Positions 25,657-34,005 of a DNA stretch of 64,000 bases are shown piece by piece. Both the position numbers and the translations under genes were made by a program. Under the pieces are notes generated by a model, which did not search any database, was not told the DNA's origin, and saw nothing but the letters and a program-made list of their open reading frames with translations. Position 1 is the first letter of the stretch. Every line of letters begins with the position of its first letter. The DNA is from Methylobacterium sp. J-078 (GTDB taxonomy: Bacteria; Pseudomonadota; Alphaproteobacteria; Rhizobiales; Beijerinckiaceae): NCBI RefSeq assembly GCF_022829285.1, contig NZ_JAKSYI010000141.1, positions 186,001 to 250,000 of the forward strand, in the 5' to 3' direction.

Positions 25657-27249
25657 TCAGAACGACACCGGCCGCACCCACTTCACCTGCGGAATCGCCG
25701 CGATCCGCTCCAGGACGTCGTCCGGGACCGGCGCGTCGACGGCGCAGAGGCAGATCGCATTCCCGCCCCGTGCGTCGCGCCCGAGGTTGAAGGTCGCCAC
25801 GTTGACGCTGGCCTCGCCCAGCACGCTGCCGAAGCGGCCGATGAAGCCGGGTTCGTCGCGGTTGCGCACGTAGAGCATGTGGGCGGAGAAGGCCGCGTCG
25901 ATGGGGATCGACCGGATCTCGATCAGGCGCGGCTTGCCGTCGTGGAAGACGGTGCCGGCGGCGTCGCGGGGCATGTCCTCGGCATCGACGGTGATGCGCA
26001 GGACCGATTCGTAGTCCGGGGCCGATCCGGCCCGGGTCACCGCCTCCACCACGATGCCGCGTTCGCGGGCGATCGCGGGGGCTGAGACCATGTTGATGCC
26101 GGGCAGGACCGGGCGGAGCACGCCCGTGACGGCTGCGGCTGTGAGCGCGCGGGTGTTCATCTCGGCGACCGCGCCCTCGAAGGTGAGGCGGATGCCCCGG
26201 ACCGGCGCGTCCGTGAGCTGCCCGAGGAACGAGCCGAGTTTTTCCGCGAGCGCCACGAAGGGACGCAGGCGCGGCGCCTCCTCGGCGGAGATCGCCGGCA
26301 GGTTGACGGCGTTGCGGACCGCCCCTTGCAGCAGGTAGTCGGCCATCTGCTCGGCGACCTGCAGGGCGACGTTCTCCTGCGCCTCGCGGGTGGCGGCGCC
26401 GAGATGGGGCGTGCAGACCACGTTCGGGTGCCCGAACAGCGGGTTGTCATGGGCCGGCTCAGTCACGAACACGTCGAAGGCAGCGCCCGCCACGTGGCCC
26501 GAATCGAGGGCCGCGCGAAGCGCGACCTCGTCCACCAGCCCGCCCCGGGCGCAGTTGACGATGCGCACGCCGGGCTTGGTCAAGGCCAGCGTCTCGGCCG
26601 AGAGGAGGTCGCGGGTCCGCTCGGTCAGCGGCACGTGCAGGCTGATGATGTCGGCCCGCGCCAGTAGGGCATCGAGGTCGAGCTTCTCGACGCCGAGTTC
26701 CGTGGCCCGCTCGGGCGTCAGATAGGGATCGTAGGCGACGACCCGGAGCCGCAGGCCGATGGCCCGGTCCGTCACCACGGCGCCGATGTTGCCGCAGCCG
26801 ATGATGCCGAGGGTCTTGCCCGTCAGTTCCACCCCGAGGAACCGCGTCTTCTCCCAGCGTCCCGCCTGCGTCGAGGCATCGGCCTGGGGAATCTGCCGGG
26901 CCAGCGCGAACATCATCGCGATGGCGTGCTCGGCGGTGGTGATGGAATTGCCGAAGGGCGTGTTCATCACCACGACGCCCCGGGCGGTGGCGGCGGCCAC
27001 GTCGACGTTGTCGACGCCGATGCCGGCGCGGCCGATCACGCGCAGGCGCCCGGCGCGGGCCAGCAGCTTCTCCGTCACGCGGGTGGCCGAGCGGATCGCG
27101 AGGCCGTCATAGGCGTCGATGCACGCCAGCAGCGCGTCCCGGTCCCGGCCGAGTTCGGGCCGGAAATCCACCGCGAGGCCGCGTTCGCGCAGGGACTGGA
27201 CCGCCGCCTCGGAGAGGGCGTCGGAGATGAGGACCTTGGGCGCGGGCAT
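25657..27249 (-). CDS. serA: D-3-phosphoglycerate dehydrogenase
   Basis: 530 aa, the long form. Substrate/NAD domains (1-315) show VIGRAGIGVDNVDVAAAT, NAD-binding GIIGCGNIGAVV, NCARGGLVDEVAL and the catalytic-His segment CTPHLGAATREAQENVA; then an allosteric substrate-binding domain (about 320-450), and an ACT domain at the C-terminus (MLYVRNRDEPGFIGRFGSVLGE). First step of phosphorylated serine synthesis, likely feedback-controlled through the ACT domain. It lies 109 bp downstream of serC on the same strand, so the two probably share a transcript. Confidence 0.96.
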   Translation of the reverse strand: MPAPKVLISDALSEAAVQSLRERGLAVDFRPELGRDRDALLACIDAYDGLAIRSATRVTEKLLARAGRLRVIGRAGIGVDNVDVAAATARGVVVMNTPFGNSITTAEHAIAMMFALARQIPQADASTQAGRWEKTRFLGVELTGKTLGIIGCGNIGAVVTDRAIGLRLRVVAYDPYLTPERATELGVEKLDLDALLARADIISLHVPLTERTRDLLSAETLALTKPGVRIVNCARGGLVDEVALRAALDSGHVAGAAFDVFVTEPAHDNPLFGHPNVVCTPHLGAATREAQENVALQVAEQMADYLLQGAVRNAVNLPAISAEEAPRLRPFVALAEKLGSFLGQLTDAPVRGIRLTFEGAVAEMNTRALTAAAVTGVLRPVLPGINMVSAPAIARERGIVVEAVTRAGSAPDYESVLRITVDAEDMPRDAAGTVFHDGKPRLIEIRSIPIDAAFSAHMLYVRNRDEPGFIGRFGSVLGEASVNVATFNLGRDARGGNAICLCAVDAPVPDDVLERIAAIPQVKWVRPVSF

Positions 27250-27358
27250 GGTGGATTCCGGGCCGAACTTCGGATGGGGCAGGCGGCCGCCCGGCGGCGC
27301 TCGGATGGGAGAGCGCCGCCGGAGCGTTCTGGGCGGGCCCGTGAGCGCCTGCCGGAGG

Positions 27359-28537
27359 TCAGGCCGCCCGGGCGAGCTTCGCCTTCTCGGCCGCGAAGGC
27401 CCAGTCGAGCCACGGGGTCAGCGCTTCGAGGTCGGTGCGCTCCACCGTGCCGCCGCACCAGATCCGCAGGCCGGCGGGAGCGTCGCGATAGGCCCCGATG
27501 TCGTAGGCGATGCCTTCGCGGTCGAGGGTGTCGGCGATGCCCTTGGCGACCGCGCCGACCACGGCGTCACCCATGGCGAGGACGTCCGGATCGGTGATCA
27601 CGAGGCAGACGCCCGTATTGCTGTAGGTGCCGGCATCGGCCGCGAGGTGGCCGATCCAGGGCGTGCGGGCCACCCAATCGTGGATCACCCGGGCATTGGC
27701 GTCCGCCCGCGCATGCAGCGCCGGGAGTCCGCCGAGCCCGTGCGCCCATTTCAGGGTGTCGAGGTAATCCTCCACCGCCAGCATGGAGGGCGTGTTGATG
27801 GTGTCGCCCTTGAAGATGCCCTCGATCAGCTTGCCGTCCTTGGCTAGGCGGAAGACCTTTGGCACAGGCCAGGCCGGGACGTTGGATTCGATGCGAGCGA
27901 CCGCGTGGGGCGAGAGCACGATCATGCCGTGCGCTGCCTCTCCGCCCATCACCTTCTGCCAGGAGAAGGTCACGACATCGAGCTTGGCCCAGTCCAGCGG
28001 CATCGCGAAGGCGGCCGAGGTGGCGTCGCAGATGGTGACGCCCTCGCGGTCGGCGGCGATCCAGTCGCCGTTCGGAACGCGCACGCCCGCGGCCGTACCG
28101 TTCCAGGTGAAGATGACGTCGTTGTGCTTCGTATCGACGGCCGCGAGATCCGGCAGGATGCCGTAATCGCCCACATGCACGCGGGGCGCGATCTTGAGTT
28201 CCTTCAGGGCATCGGTGACCCATTCGAGGCCGAACGCCTCCCAGGCCACGACCTCGACGGTCTTGGGGCCGAGCATCGACCACATCGCCATCTCGACGGC
28301 GCCGGTGTCGGAGGCCGGCACGATGCCGATCCGGTAGTCCGCCGGCACCTGCAGCACGGTGCGGGTGAGGTCGATGGCTTGCTGGAGCTTGGCCTTGCCG
28401 ATGGCCGAGCGGTGCGAGCGCCCGAGCGGCGCGTCCGCAAGGGCCTGGAGGCTCCAGCCGGGGCGCTTGGTGCAGGGGCCTGACGAGAAATTCGGCACGC
28501 GGGGGCGCGTGGCGGGTCGGTTGGTCACGTGCGTCAT
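27359..28537 (-). CDS. serC: Phosphoserine aminotransferase
   Basis: 392 aa PLP aminotransferase (class V) of the alphaproteobacterial SerC type. The Schiff-base lysine lies in FSWQKVMGGEAAHGM; ANF-like N-terminal NFSSGPCTKRPGW and the APLGRSHRS segment fit the subgroup. Converts 3-phosphohydroxypyruvate to phosphoserine, upstream of serA. ATG 28537 is used, but the GTG at 28528, nine bases after GGAAGG, has better ribosome-binding spacing and may be the real start. The leader holds two hairpins, consistent with the alphaproteobacterial serC RNA motif. Confidence 0.95.
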   Translation of the reverse strand: MTHVTNRPATRPRVPNFSSGPCTKRPGWSLQALADAPLGRSHRSAIGKAKLQQAIDLTRTVLQVPADYRIGIVPASDTGAVEMAMWSMLGPKTVEVVAWEAFGLEWVTDALKELKIAPRVHVGDYGILPDLAAVDTKHNDVIFTWNGTAAGVRVPNGDWIAADREGVTICDATSAAFAMPLDWAKLDVVTFSWQKVMGGEAAHGMIVLSPHAVARIESNVPAWPVPKVFRLAKDGKLIEGIFKGDTINTPSMLAVEDYLDTLKWAHGLGGLPALHARADANARVIHDWVARTPWIGHLAADAGTYSNTGVCLVITDPDVLAMGDAVVGAVAKGIADTLDREGIAYDIGAYRDAPAGLRIWCGGTVERTDLEALTPWLDWAFAAEKAKLARAA

Positions 28538-28540
28538 CCT

Positions 28541-28604
28541 TCCAGATGAAAGCTCCTCGTTGGGGAGGAGTGGCCCGGGCACGGCAATGAACCCGTGTCG
28601 CCCG
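28541..28604 (-). promoter_or_regulatory. Structured serC leader, candidate serC RNA motif
   Basis: Read on the minus strand, hairpin 1 (28604-28576) pairs CGGG with CCCG and, after a 3-nt bulge, CACGG with CCGTG around loop GTTCATTG. Hairpin 2 (28570-28553) pairs CTCCTC with GAGGAG around CCCAAC. The GAGGAG arm is Shine-Dalgarno-like and lies 15 nt before the ATG, so hairpin 2 could hide the ribosome-binding site. A conserved serC motif upstream of serC-serA is known from alphaproteobacteria; position, two-hairpin layout and closeness to the start fit, but a covariance search was not possible. Confidence 0.55.
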
Positions 28605-28760
28605 AGACGCAAGCGTTCGTCCTCGCCCAACGCTCGAACCACACATCCGCGCTGGTGATCGAAACAGGACGCCTGGTGCCCTCCGGCACGGGGCTCGCCG
28701 CGAGCCTTCGCCCTCGCTCGAACCCATGGGACCCGTGGCGGACGCGGTGATCTTCCGGGA

Positions 28761-31277
28761 TCAGACGCTCTTCGACAGATCGGTGAAGCTCGCGATCACC
28801 CCAGGCATCTTGGAACCCCGCCGTGTCGAGACCGTCAACCGGACCTGGTAACGCGCACCGTCCACCCCCTCGATGATCCGCTCCGAGAGCCGGTTTTCCG
28901 CCAGAACGATCTGGATCTCGTCCCGAAGCCAGGTCAGAGGGATTGGGGCCGAGAAATTGCGCAAGGACCGGCCCACGTCGCTGGGCTGAAGGCCGAAGAT
29001 CTGGGCCGCCGCATTCGTGAACATGCGAATGCGCAGGTCCGGCGTCAGCAGCACGCTCGCGAGATCGATGCCCTCGAAGAGCAGGGCTTGATCCTCATTC
29101 ATCTGATCGAGCGCCTCGATCTTCGAGGCAAGCTCGGCGTTGACGGTATGAAGCTCCTCGTTGAGCGACTGGGTTTCCTCCTTGGAGGCCTCCAGTTCCT
29201 CGTTTGCCGCCTGCATTTCCTCGTTGACGGAGTAGAGTTCCTCATTCGAGGACTTCAACTCTTCGAGGGAGGTCTCGTACTCCTCGACAACCGATTGAAG
29301 CCGTTCGCGCGTGTTGCCGAGTTCGCGCTCCAGGCGCTGGATGACCGCATCCCGCTCGTTCGCTTCCAGGGCCTGCTGCCGCTCCTTCTCGATGGGAGCG
29401 GCGGCTTCGTTGAACACGACCAGGAACAACGGTTCCTTCTCGATCTGGGTATGAAGCGGATTGATGACGAGGGAGATCGTCTGAACGCGCCCGTCGGGAC
29501 GTTCGGCACTGAGACCGCTGCGCACGACACGCTTGTTGCCCTCGATCGCCTCGCGCAGGGCCGTGCGCAGTTCCAGGCGCAGCCCCTTGCGGGCCATCGC
29601 GGCCAGTTCGCGTGTCGGCTGGCCCGGGGCAACCTCCAGATGATCGCCGATCCGGGACGAGTAGTGCACGGCTTCGCCCGTCCGGGTCACCACGGCGTGG
29701 GGCGGTGTGAACTCGGACAGCATCTGGGCCTCGACGGCGTGGCGCAGGGCCGTGTGTGCCGTCGCATTCCGACGCCGCTGCTGTCCTGCGCCGGCGAAGG
29801 GGGGCGCGTCGAGGCCAGCCATAGCCGGCAACCGGACGGGCGGGATCGTGTCGCGCGCCTGGAAGATGCGATGGCGCTTGTCGACGGTGTCGAACAGGTC
29901 CTCGAATCGCGTGACGTTCTCGGCCATCCCGATGAACAGATAACCGCGCGGACGCAGGGCGTAGTGCAGGATCGGCATCAGATGCTGCTGGGCTTCGGCC
30001 CCGAGGTAGATGAGCAGATTGCGGCACGAGACGAGATCGAGGCGGGAGAACGGGGGATCACGCAGGACACTGTGCGGAGCGAAGGTGCAGATGTCCCGCA
30101 CGGCCCTGCCGATCACGGCGCTCTCGCCGTCGATGACGAAATGGCGCGCGATCCGCTCGGGCGAGACGGATTCCAGGTAACCCATCGGGTAGCGGCCGAT
30201 CCGGGCGACGGTCAGGGAGCGGTCGTCGATGTCGGTGGCGAAGATTTGCACGCGTGGGGCTGTCTCCAGCATCTCCATGTGCTCGCGCAGCAGGATCGCG
30301 AGGGAGTAGACCTCTTCGCCGGTCGAGCAGGCCGGAACCCAGATTCGGATGACGTCGCGGTCCGTGCGGCCCTCGAACAGCTTCGGGATGACCTGTAGCG
30401 CGAGGGATTCGAAGGCGGCCTGGTCGCGAAAGAAGTTGGTCACGCCGATCAGCAGATCCCGAAACAAGGCCCCGACTTCCGACGGGTCCGCGTGCAGCAG
30501 CTTGAGGTATTCGACCGGGCCGGACGCGCCGCTGACGCCGATCCGCCGTTGCAGACGACGCACGAAGGTACTGGGTTTGTAGCCCGAAAAGTCATGGCCG
30601 ACCTGTCGGCGCAGGATGGCATAGCTCTTCATCAGCATATCGGCGTCGATGTCTTGTTCCGCCGGAGCGGTGCGGGCATCCGAGCCCCGGGCGCCGCCTT
30701 CGAAGGTGTACGCCGCGATCCGGTCGCCCATGCGTTCGGCCGGTTCTCCGAAATCGATGAAACCGGTCCGCATGGCGCTGAGGGGCATGCTGGGCGTCTC
30801 CGGCCCACTGTCGTCCGCGGTTTGCGCCAGAGTCAGGCCGCCATGCTCCTTGATGACCTTGATGCCGATGGCCCCGTCCCCGTCTCCTCCAGACAGGATC
30901 ACCCCGGCGGCGCATTCACCCTGATCTTGCGCCAGGGCCGTCAGGAAGATGTCGATCGGCTTGGTCTCACGGCCCTCCGACCCCAGGGGGCGTACGGACA
31001 GGCGACCGCCGCGGATCCCGATCGTCGAACCGGGGGGCATGACGTAGACGTGGTCCGGCCGGACCAAAACATCGTCGACGGCGACCTCGACCGTCAACGG
31101 GGTGAGTCGGGCCAGAACCTCCGGCAGCAGGCTCTCACGTCCCGGGCTGAGATGGGTCACCACGACGAAGGCCGCGTGGAGCGTCTCGGGTAGCCCGTTG
31201 AAAAACCCCCGCATCGCCTCGATGCCCCCTGCGGAGGCGCCGATGCCGACGATCAAGAATTGGTCCGGTCCCAACAC
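28761..31277 (-). CDS. CheB-CheR fusion with C-terminal coiled coil and PAS domain
   Basis: 838 aa. Residues 1-190: CheB methylesterase with Ser15 (GIGASAGG), His42 (VVVTHLSPG) and Asp134 (LSGGDGDGAIG). About 205-480: CheR methyltransferase (DFSGYKPSTFVRRLQRRIG, IWVPACSTGEEVYSLAILL, CRNLLIYL). About 520-635: a PAS-like region, then a long Glu-rich coiled coil (about 640-730, SLEELKSSNEELYSVNEEM), then a final PAS domain (to about 838). No receiver and no kinase domain, unlike many CheB/CheR-PAS-histidine kinase hybrids. GTG start. The chemoreceptor at 41-43 kb is not adjacent, so its target receptor is unknown. It is preceded on the strand by two small unknown genes. Confidence 0.92.
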   Translation of the reverse strand: MLGPDQFLIVGIGASAGGIEAMRGFFNGLPETLHAAFVVVTHLSPGRESLLPEVLARLTPLTVEVAVDDVLVRPDHVYVMPPGSTIGIRGGRLSVRPLGSEGRETKPIDIFLTALAQDQGECAAGVILSGGDGDGAIGIKVIKEHGGLTLAQTADDSGPETPSMPLSAMRTGFIDFGEPAERMGDRIAAYTFEGGARGSDARTAPAEQDIDADMLMKSYAILRRQVGHDFSGYKPSTFVRRLQRRIGVSGASGPVEYLKLLHADPSEVGALFRDLLIGVTNFFRDQAAFESLALQVIPKLFEGRTDRDVIRIWVPACSTGEEVYSLAILLREHMEMLETAPRVQIFATDIDDRSLTVARIGRYPMGYLESVSPERIARHFVIDGESAVIGRAVRDICTFAPHSVLRDPPFSRLDLVSCRNLLIYLGAEAQQHLMPILHYALRPRGYLFIGMAENVTRFEDLFDTVDKRHRIFQARDTIPPVRLPAMAGLDAPPFAGAGQQRRRNATAHTALRHAVEAQMLSEFTPPHAVVTRTGEAVHYSSRIGDHLEVAPGQPTRELAAMARKGLRLELRTALREAIEGNKRVVRSGLSAERPDGRVQTISLVINPLHTQIEKEPLFLVVFNEAAAPIEKERQQALEANERDAVIQRLERELGNTRERLQSVVEEYETSLEELKSSNEELYSVNEEMQAANEELEASKEETQSLNEELHTVNAELASKIEALDQMNEDQALLFEGIDLASVLLTPDLRIRMFTNAAAQIFGLQPSDVGRSLRNFSAPIPLTWLRDEIQIVLAENRLSERIIEGVDGARYQVRLTVSTRRGSKMPGVIASFTDLSKSV

Positions 31278-31367
31278 GGCATTCCAATCGCTGCAGGTCC
31301 TCGCCCCGGAGAACTGCCGTAGATGAGCGTTCCGTCCGCTTGACGTCGAATCAGGATCGCGCGCCGA

Positions 31368-31622
31368 TCAGTCGTCCCGTGTGGCCTCCTGCACCACGTA
31401 GGCGAAACAACGTGCGCGCGCTTCCGGGCTCTTCAGTCGCACGAAAAGGCGTAACAAGGCCATGACCTGAGCCGGATCATCCCCTCCGACGTCGAGGGTT
31501 TCGATGCCCGGCATCGCGTGCGGTTCGGTCGCCAGGAAGGTTTCGATGGGGACGCCGAGTGTCCTGGCGATGCGCGTCAGCGTCCTTGCCTGAGTGTCGT
31601 CCTGTGGATTATCGCCGGTCAT
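31368..31622 (-). CDS. Small protein resembling the C-terminal part of an XRE-type regulator
   Basis: 84 aa. The segment TLTRIARTLGVPIETFLATEP matches the last helix and exit of XRE helix-turn-helix regulators, and the C-terminal part (ALLRLFVRLKSPEARARCFAYVVQEA) looks like the helical tail of such proteins; the front of the HTH is missing. It is therefore either a truncated regulator or a small dimerisation partner. Its frame is open upstream to 31829, overlapping the next gene, without HTH-like residues. It lies 31 bp downstream of the 111-aa gene and 90 bp upstream of the CheB-CheR gene. Confidence 0.55.
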   Translation of the reverse strand: MTGDNPQDDTQARTLTRIARTLGVPIETFLATEPHAMPGIETLDVGGDDPAQVMALLRLFVRLKSPEARARCFAYVVQEATRDD

Positions 31623-31653
31623 AGGTTCGGTGCCGATCTCCGCGACGCGGCGC

Positions 31654-31989
31654 TCAATGGACAGCCGCGCCGGCTGAGATCGGTCCGGCCGCACTCGCGA
31701 TGCGACGACCGACATGGTGCAGGACGCAGCCGAGAAGAGCCTGGGTCCGGGCGTCGGTCTCCTCCTCCGCGGCTTCGTAGGCTTCCAGGAGACATTCGAC
31801 CAAATGCTTCGAGGGCGCGGGCTCATCATCCGGGAGAGGCGATCGATCCGTGACCGGAAGCGGCTGCTCGCGGGAGCGCTGAATGAGTTCGCGCGATGTT
31901 TTGAGTACCCGTCGCGTTTCTTCGGCAGCGGCGCGCAGTTCGCGAGCGATTTCGAGGCTGCGATTTAATCGCTCGAACTGGTCATTCAT
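31654..31989 (-). CDS. Small coiled-coil protein of unknown function
   Basis: 111 aa, no family recognised. The N-terminal 42 residues are an amphipathic Arg/Glu-rich helix (FERLNRSLEIARELRAAAEETRRVLKTSREL) likely to form a coiled coil; a Pro-rich linker follows (LPVTDRSPLPDDEPAP); then a second helical block (HLVECLLEAYEAAEEETDARTQALLGCVLHHVGRRI). Soluble, no signal peptide. First gene of a three-gene minus-strand run ending in CheB-CheR-PAS. Confidence 0.6.
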   Translation of the reverse strand: MNDQFERLNRSLEIARELRAAAEETRRVLKTSRELIQRSREQPLPVTDRSPLPDDEPAPSKHLVECLLEAYEAAEEETDARTQALLGCVLHHVGRRIASAAGPISAGAAVH

Positions 31990-32323
31990 CTGTACGCAGA
32001 CCTCTGGTGTTCGATAAACTGCACATCGAAAACGACGCGACCAGAACCAGAATGCGCTGAATTACCAGGTGATGCAAACGTGATCTTCTTCGGTGTCGCG
32101 GGCTCGGACGGGCCTGTTCCACCGGTTTGAGCGAGGGCGAGGCCAGGCCTGGAGCAGCCGGTCCCGAAGGTTCGTCCGGCCGGGGTTGCGGGCTCAACCC
32201 GGATCGACGGTCCTTGAAACAGGAGCCAGCGTTCGCCCGGACCGCAGGTCTCCTCGGGGATCGCGCCCCGAGTCCACTCGGAGACGGCTCCATGGTCGGC
32301 CACTGCGCGTCAGGTTCTCCGCA
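31990..32323. other. 334-bp gap between trmD end and the small coiled-coil gene
   Basis: No supported gene. The left 110 bp are less GC-rich than the surroundings and probably hold the minus-strand promoter for 31989. A hairpin at 32253-32272 (CTCGGGG / CCCCGAG, loop ATCGCG) lies just past the trmD stop and could end the trmD transcript; no T-run follows. A weaker GGGTTG / CAACCC pair is near 32185-32205. Confidence 0.55.
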
Positions 32324-33052
32324 TCAGTCCTCGGACGGAGCCAGCAGGTCCGGCCGGCGCTCGCGCGTGAGGCGCAAGGCCTCGGCGCGACGCCATTTCG
32401 CGATGGCGCCGTGGTTGCCACCGGTGAGCACGTCGGGAATCGCCCGGCCCTCCCAGTCGCGGGGTCGGGTGTAGTGCGGATATTCGAGGTGGCCTGCCTC
32501 GAAGCTCTCCTCCTCGCCCGAGGCCACCTTGCCCATCACGCCCGGCAGGAGGCGGATGCACGCGTCGAGGAGCACCAGGGCGGCGATCTCGCCGCCGGAC
32601 AGGATGTAATCGCCGATCGAGACCTCCTCCAGGCCGCGCCCCGCGATGACGCGCTCGTCCACGCCCTCGAAGCGGCCGCAGACCACGACGAGGCCCGGCC
32701 CCGCGCTGAGGGCGCGGACGCGCGCCTGCGTGAGGGGCTTTCCGCGCGGACTCATCAGCAAACGGGGCCGCGGATCGTTGCCCGGTGCCGCGGCGTCGAT
32801 GGCGGCACCGAGCACGTCGCAGCGCAGGACCATGCCGGCGCCACCCCCGGCCGGGGTGTCGTCCACCGCCCGGTGACGGCCGAGGCCGTGCTCGCGGATG
32901 TCGCGCGCCTCCAGCGCCCAGGTGCCCCGCGCCAGGGCGTCCCCGGAGAGCGAGGCGCCGAGGGGCCCGGGAAACATGGCCGGGTAGAGAGTGAGGATGG
33001 TGGCGGTCCAGGGCGGGGTCGCCGGGGTCTGGGCGGGATTCTCGGGGGTCAT
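32324..33052 (-). CDS. trmD: tRNA (guanine37-N1)-methyltransferase
   Basis: 242 aa SPOUT methyltransferase making m1G37, which prevents frameshifting. Landmarks: ILTLYPAMFPGPL, HRAVDDTPAGGGAGMVLRCD, LLMSPRGKPLTQARV, VVCGRFEGVDERVI, EVSIGDYILSGGEIAAL and the trefoil-knot exit YPHYTRPRDWEGRAIPDVLTGGNH. The start at 33052 is chosen because upstream residues in the frame are not TrmD-like. It is separated from rimM by two plus-strand genes, unlike the usual rpsP-rimM-trmD operon. Confidence 0.96.
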   Translation of the reverse strand: MTPENPAQTPATPPWTATILTLYPAMFPGPLGASLSGDALARGTWALEARDIREHGLGRHRAVDDTPAGGGAGMVLRCDVLGAAIDAAAPGNDPRPRLLMSPRGKPLTQARVRALSAGPGLVVVCGRFEGVDERVIAGRGLEEVSIGDYILSGGEIAALVLLDACIRLLPGVMGKVASGEEESFEAGHLEYPHYTRPRDWEGRAIPDVLTGGNHGAIAKWRRAEALRLTRERRPDLLAPSED

Positions 33053-33123
33053 GCCGCTTGATGGCGCCTCGCCCCGCGCGCGGTCAACGTGGCACCGAAG
33101 GGCCGGCGCGCGGTTGTCCCTGC

Positions 33124-33870
33124 ATGATCCGTTCCGCGCTCGCCTTCCTCTGTGTCCTGACACTCACGCCGGCGCTCGCTGCCGAGCCCCTCGGTCCGCC
33201 CGGCGCGCCGGCGGCCGACTTCCCCAGGCCCGACCGGCCCGTCGCAGAGATCGTCGCCCCCCTCTGGGCCTCCGAGAAGCAGCGCGACGCGGTGGATGAG
33301 GTCGGGCAGGTCGCCCGGCTCATGGGTATCGCCCCCGGCGAGAGTGTCGCCGATATCGGCGCGGGCAGCGGCTACTACGTGATGCGCCTCGCCGCGCGCG
33401 TCGGCCCCCAGGGCCGCGTCTACGCGCAGGACGTGACGCCGCGCTACATCGCCGACCTGGAGGCACGGATCGCGAAGGCCGGCGTGACGAACGTCACCGT
33501 CGTGCGCGGGGAGCCGCACGACCCCCGGCTGGCGCCGGGCTCGCTGGATGCCGCCGTGCTGGTTCACATGTACCACGAGATCGTCCAGCCCTTCGGCCTG
33601 CTGCACAACCTCGCCGTCGCGATGCGGCCCGGCGGCCGCGTCGGCATCGTCGACGCCGACGACGTCCCCGCGCGGCACGGGACGCCGCCCGCGCTCCTGG
33701 CATGTGAGTTGAGCGCCGCCGGCTACCGCCAGACCGGCTTCACCACCCTGACGGGGGGCGTCGGCTACCTCGCGACCTTCGAGGCCCCCGCGGCCGAGGC
33801 GCGCCCGGACCCCCGCGCGATCAAGCCGTGCCGGGACGAGACCACCCGCCGGAGCAACGGCCGCCGGTGA
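33124..33870 (+). CDS. Exported class I SAM-dependent methyltransferase-like protein
   Basis: 248 aa. N-terminal signal peptide (MIRSALAFLCVLTLTPALAA, cleavage near residue 20) followed by a Rossmann methyltransferase domain with SAM motif I VADIGAGSGYYVMRLA (about 75-90), post-I acidic residue VYAQDV, and motif-IV-like DAAVLVHMYHEI. The N-terminal FPRPDRPVAEIVAPLWASEKQRDAVDEVGQVARLMGI is shared with exported methyltransferase-like proteins in other proteobacteria. An exported SAM enzyme is puzzling because SAM is cytosolic. Inserted divergently between trmD and rimM. Confidence 0.8.
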   Translation: MIRSALAFLCVLTLTPALAAEPLGPPGAPAADFPRPDRPVAEIVAPLWASEKQRDAVDEVGQVARLMGIAPGESVADIGAGSGYYVMRLAARVGPQGRVYAQDVTPRYIADLEARIAKAGVTNVTVVRGEPHDPRLAPGSLDAAVLVHMYHEIVQPFGLLHNLAVAMRPGGRVGIVDADDVPARHGTPPALLACELSAAGYRQTGFTTLTGGVGYLATFEAPAAEARPDPRAIKPCRDETTRRSNGRR

Positions 33871-34005
33871 GAGCGGCCCTCCGACGAGACAGTTCCGCCG
33901 GTCTGTGTGCGTGAATCCAGGCCCGTCGTGGAAGCGGGCGACGGTCGATTAGGGTTTGTCGTGCGAAATGGCCGCAGACCCCGAACCGATGCTCCAGCGG
34001 CACCG

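Noticed and set aside
32127..32474. 115-codon plus-strand frame beginning in the trmD-31989 gap
   Set aside because: It runs antisense into the trmD 3' end, has no ribosome-binding site and no recognisable motif.
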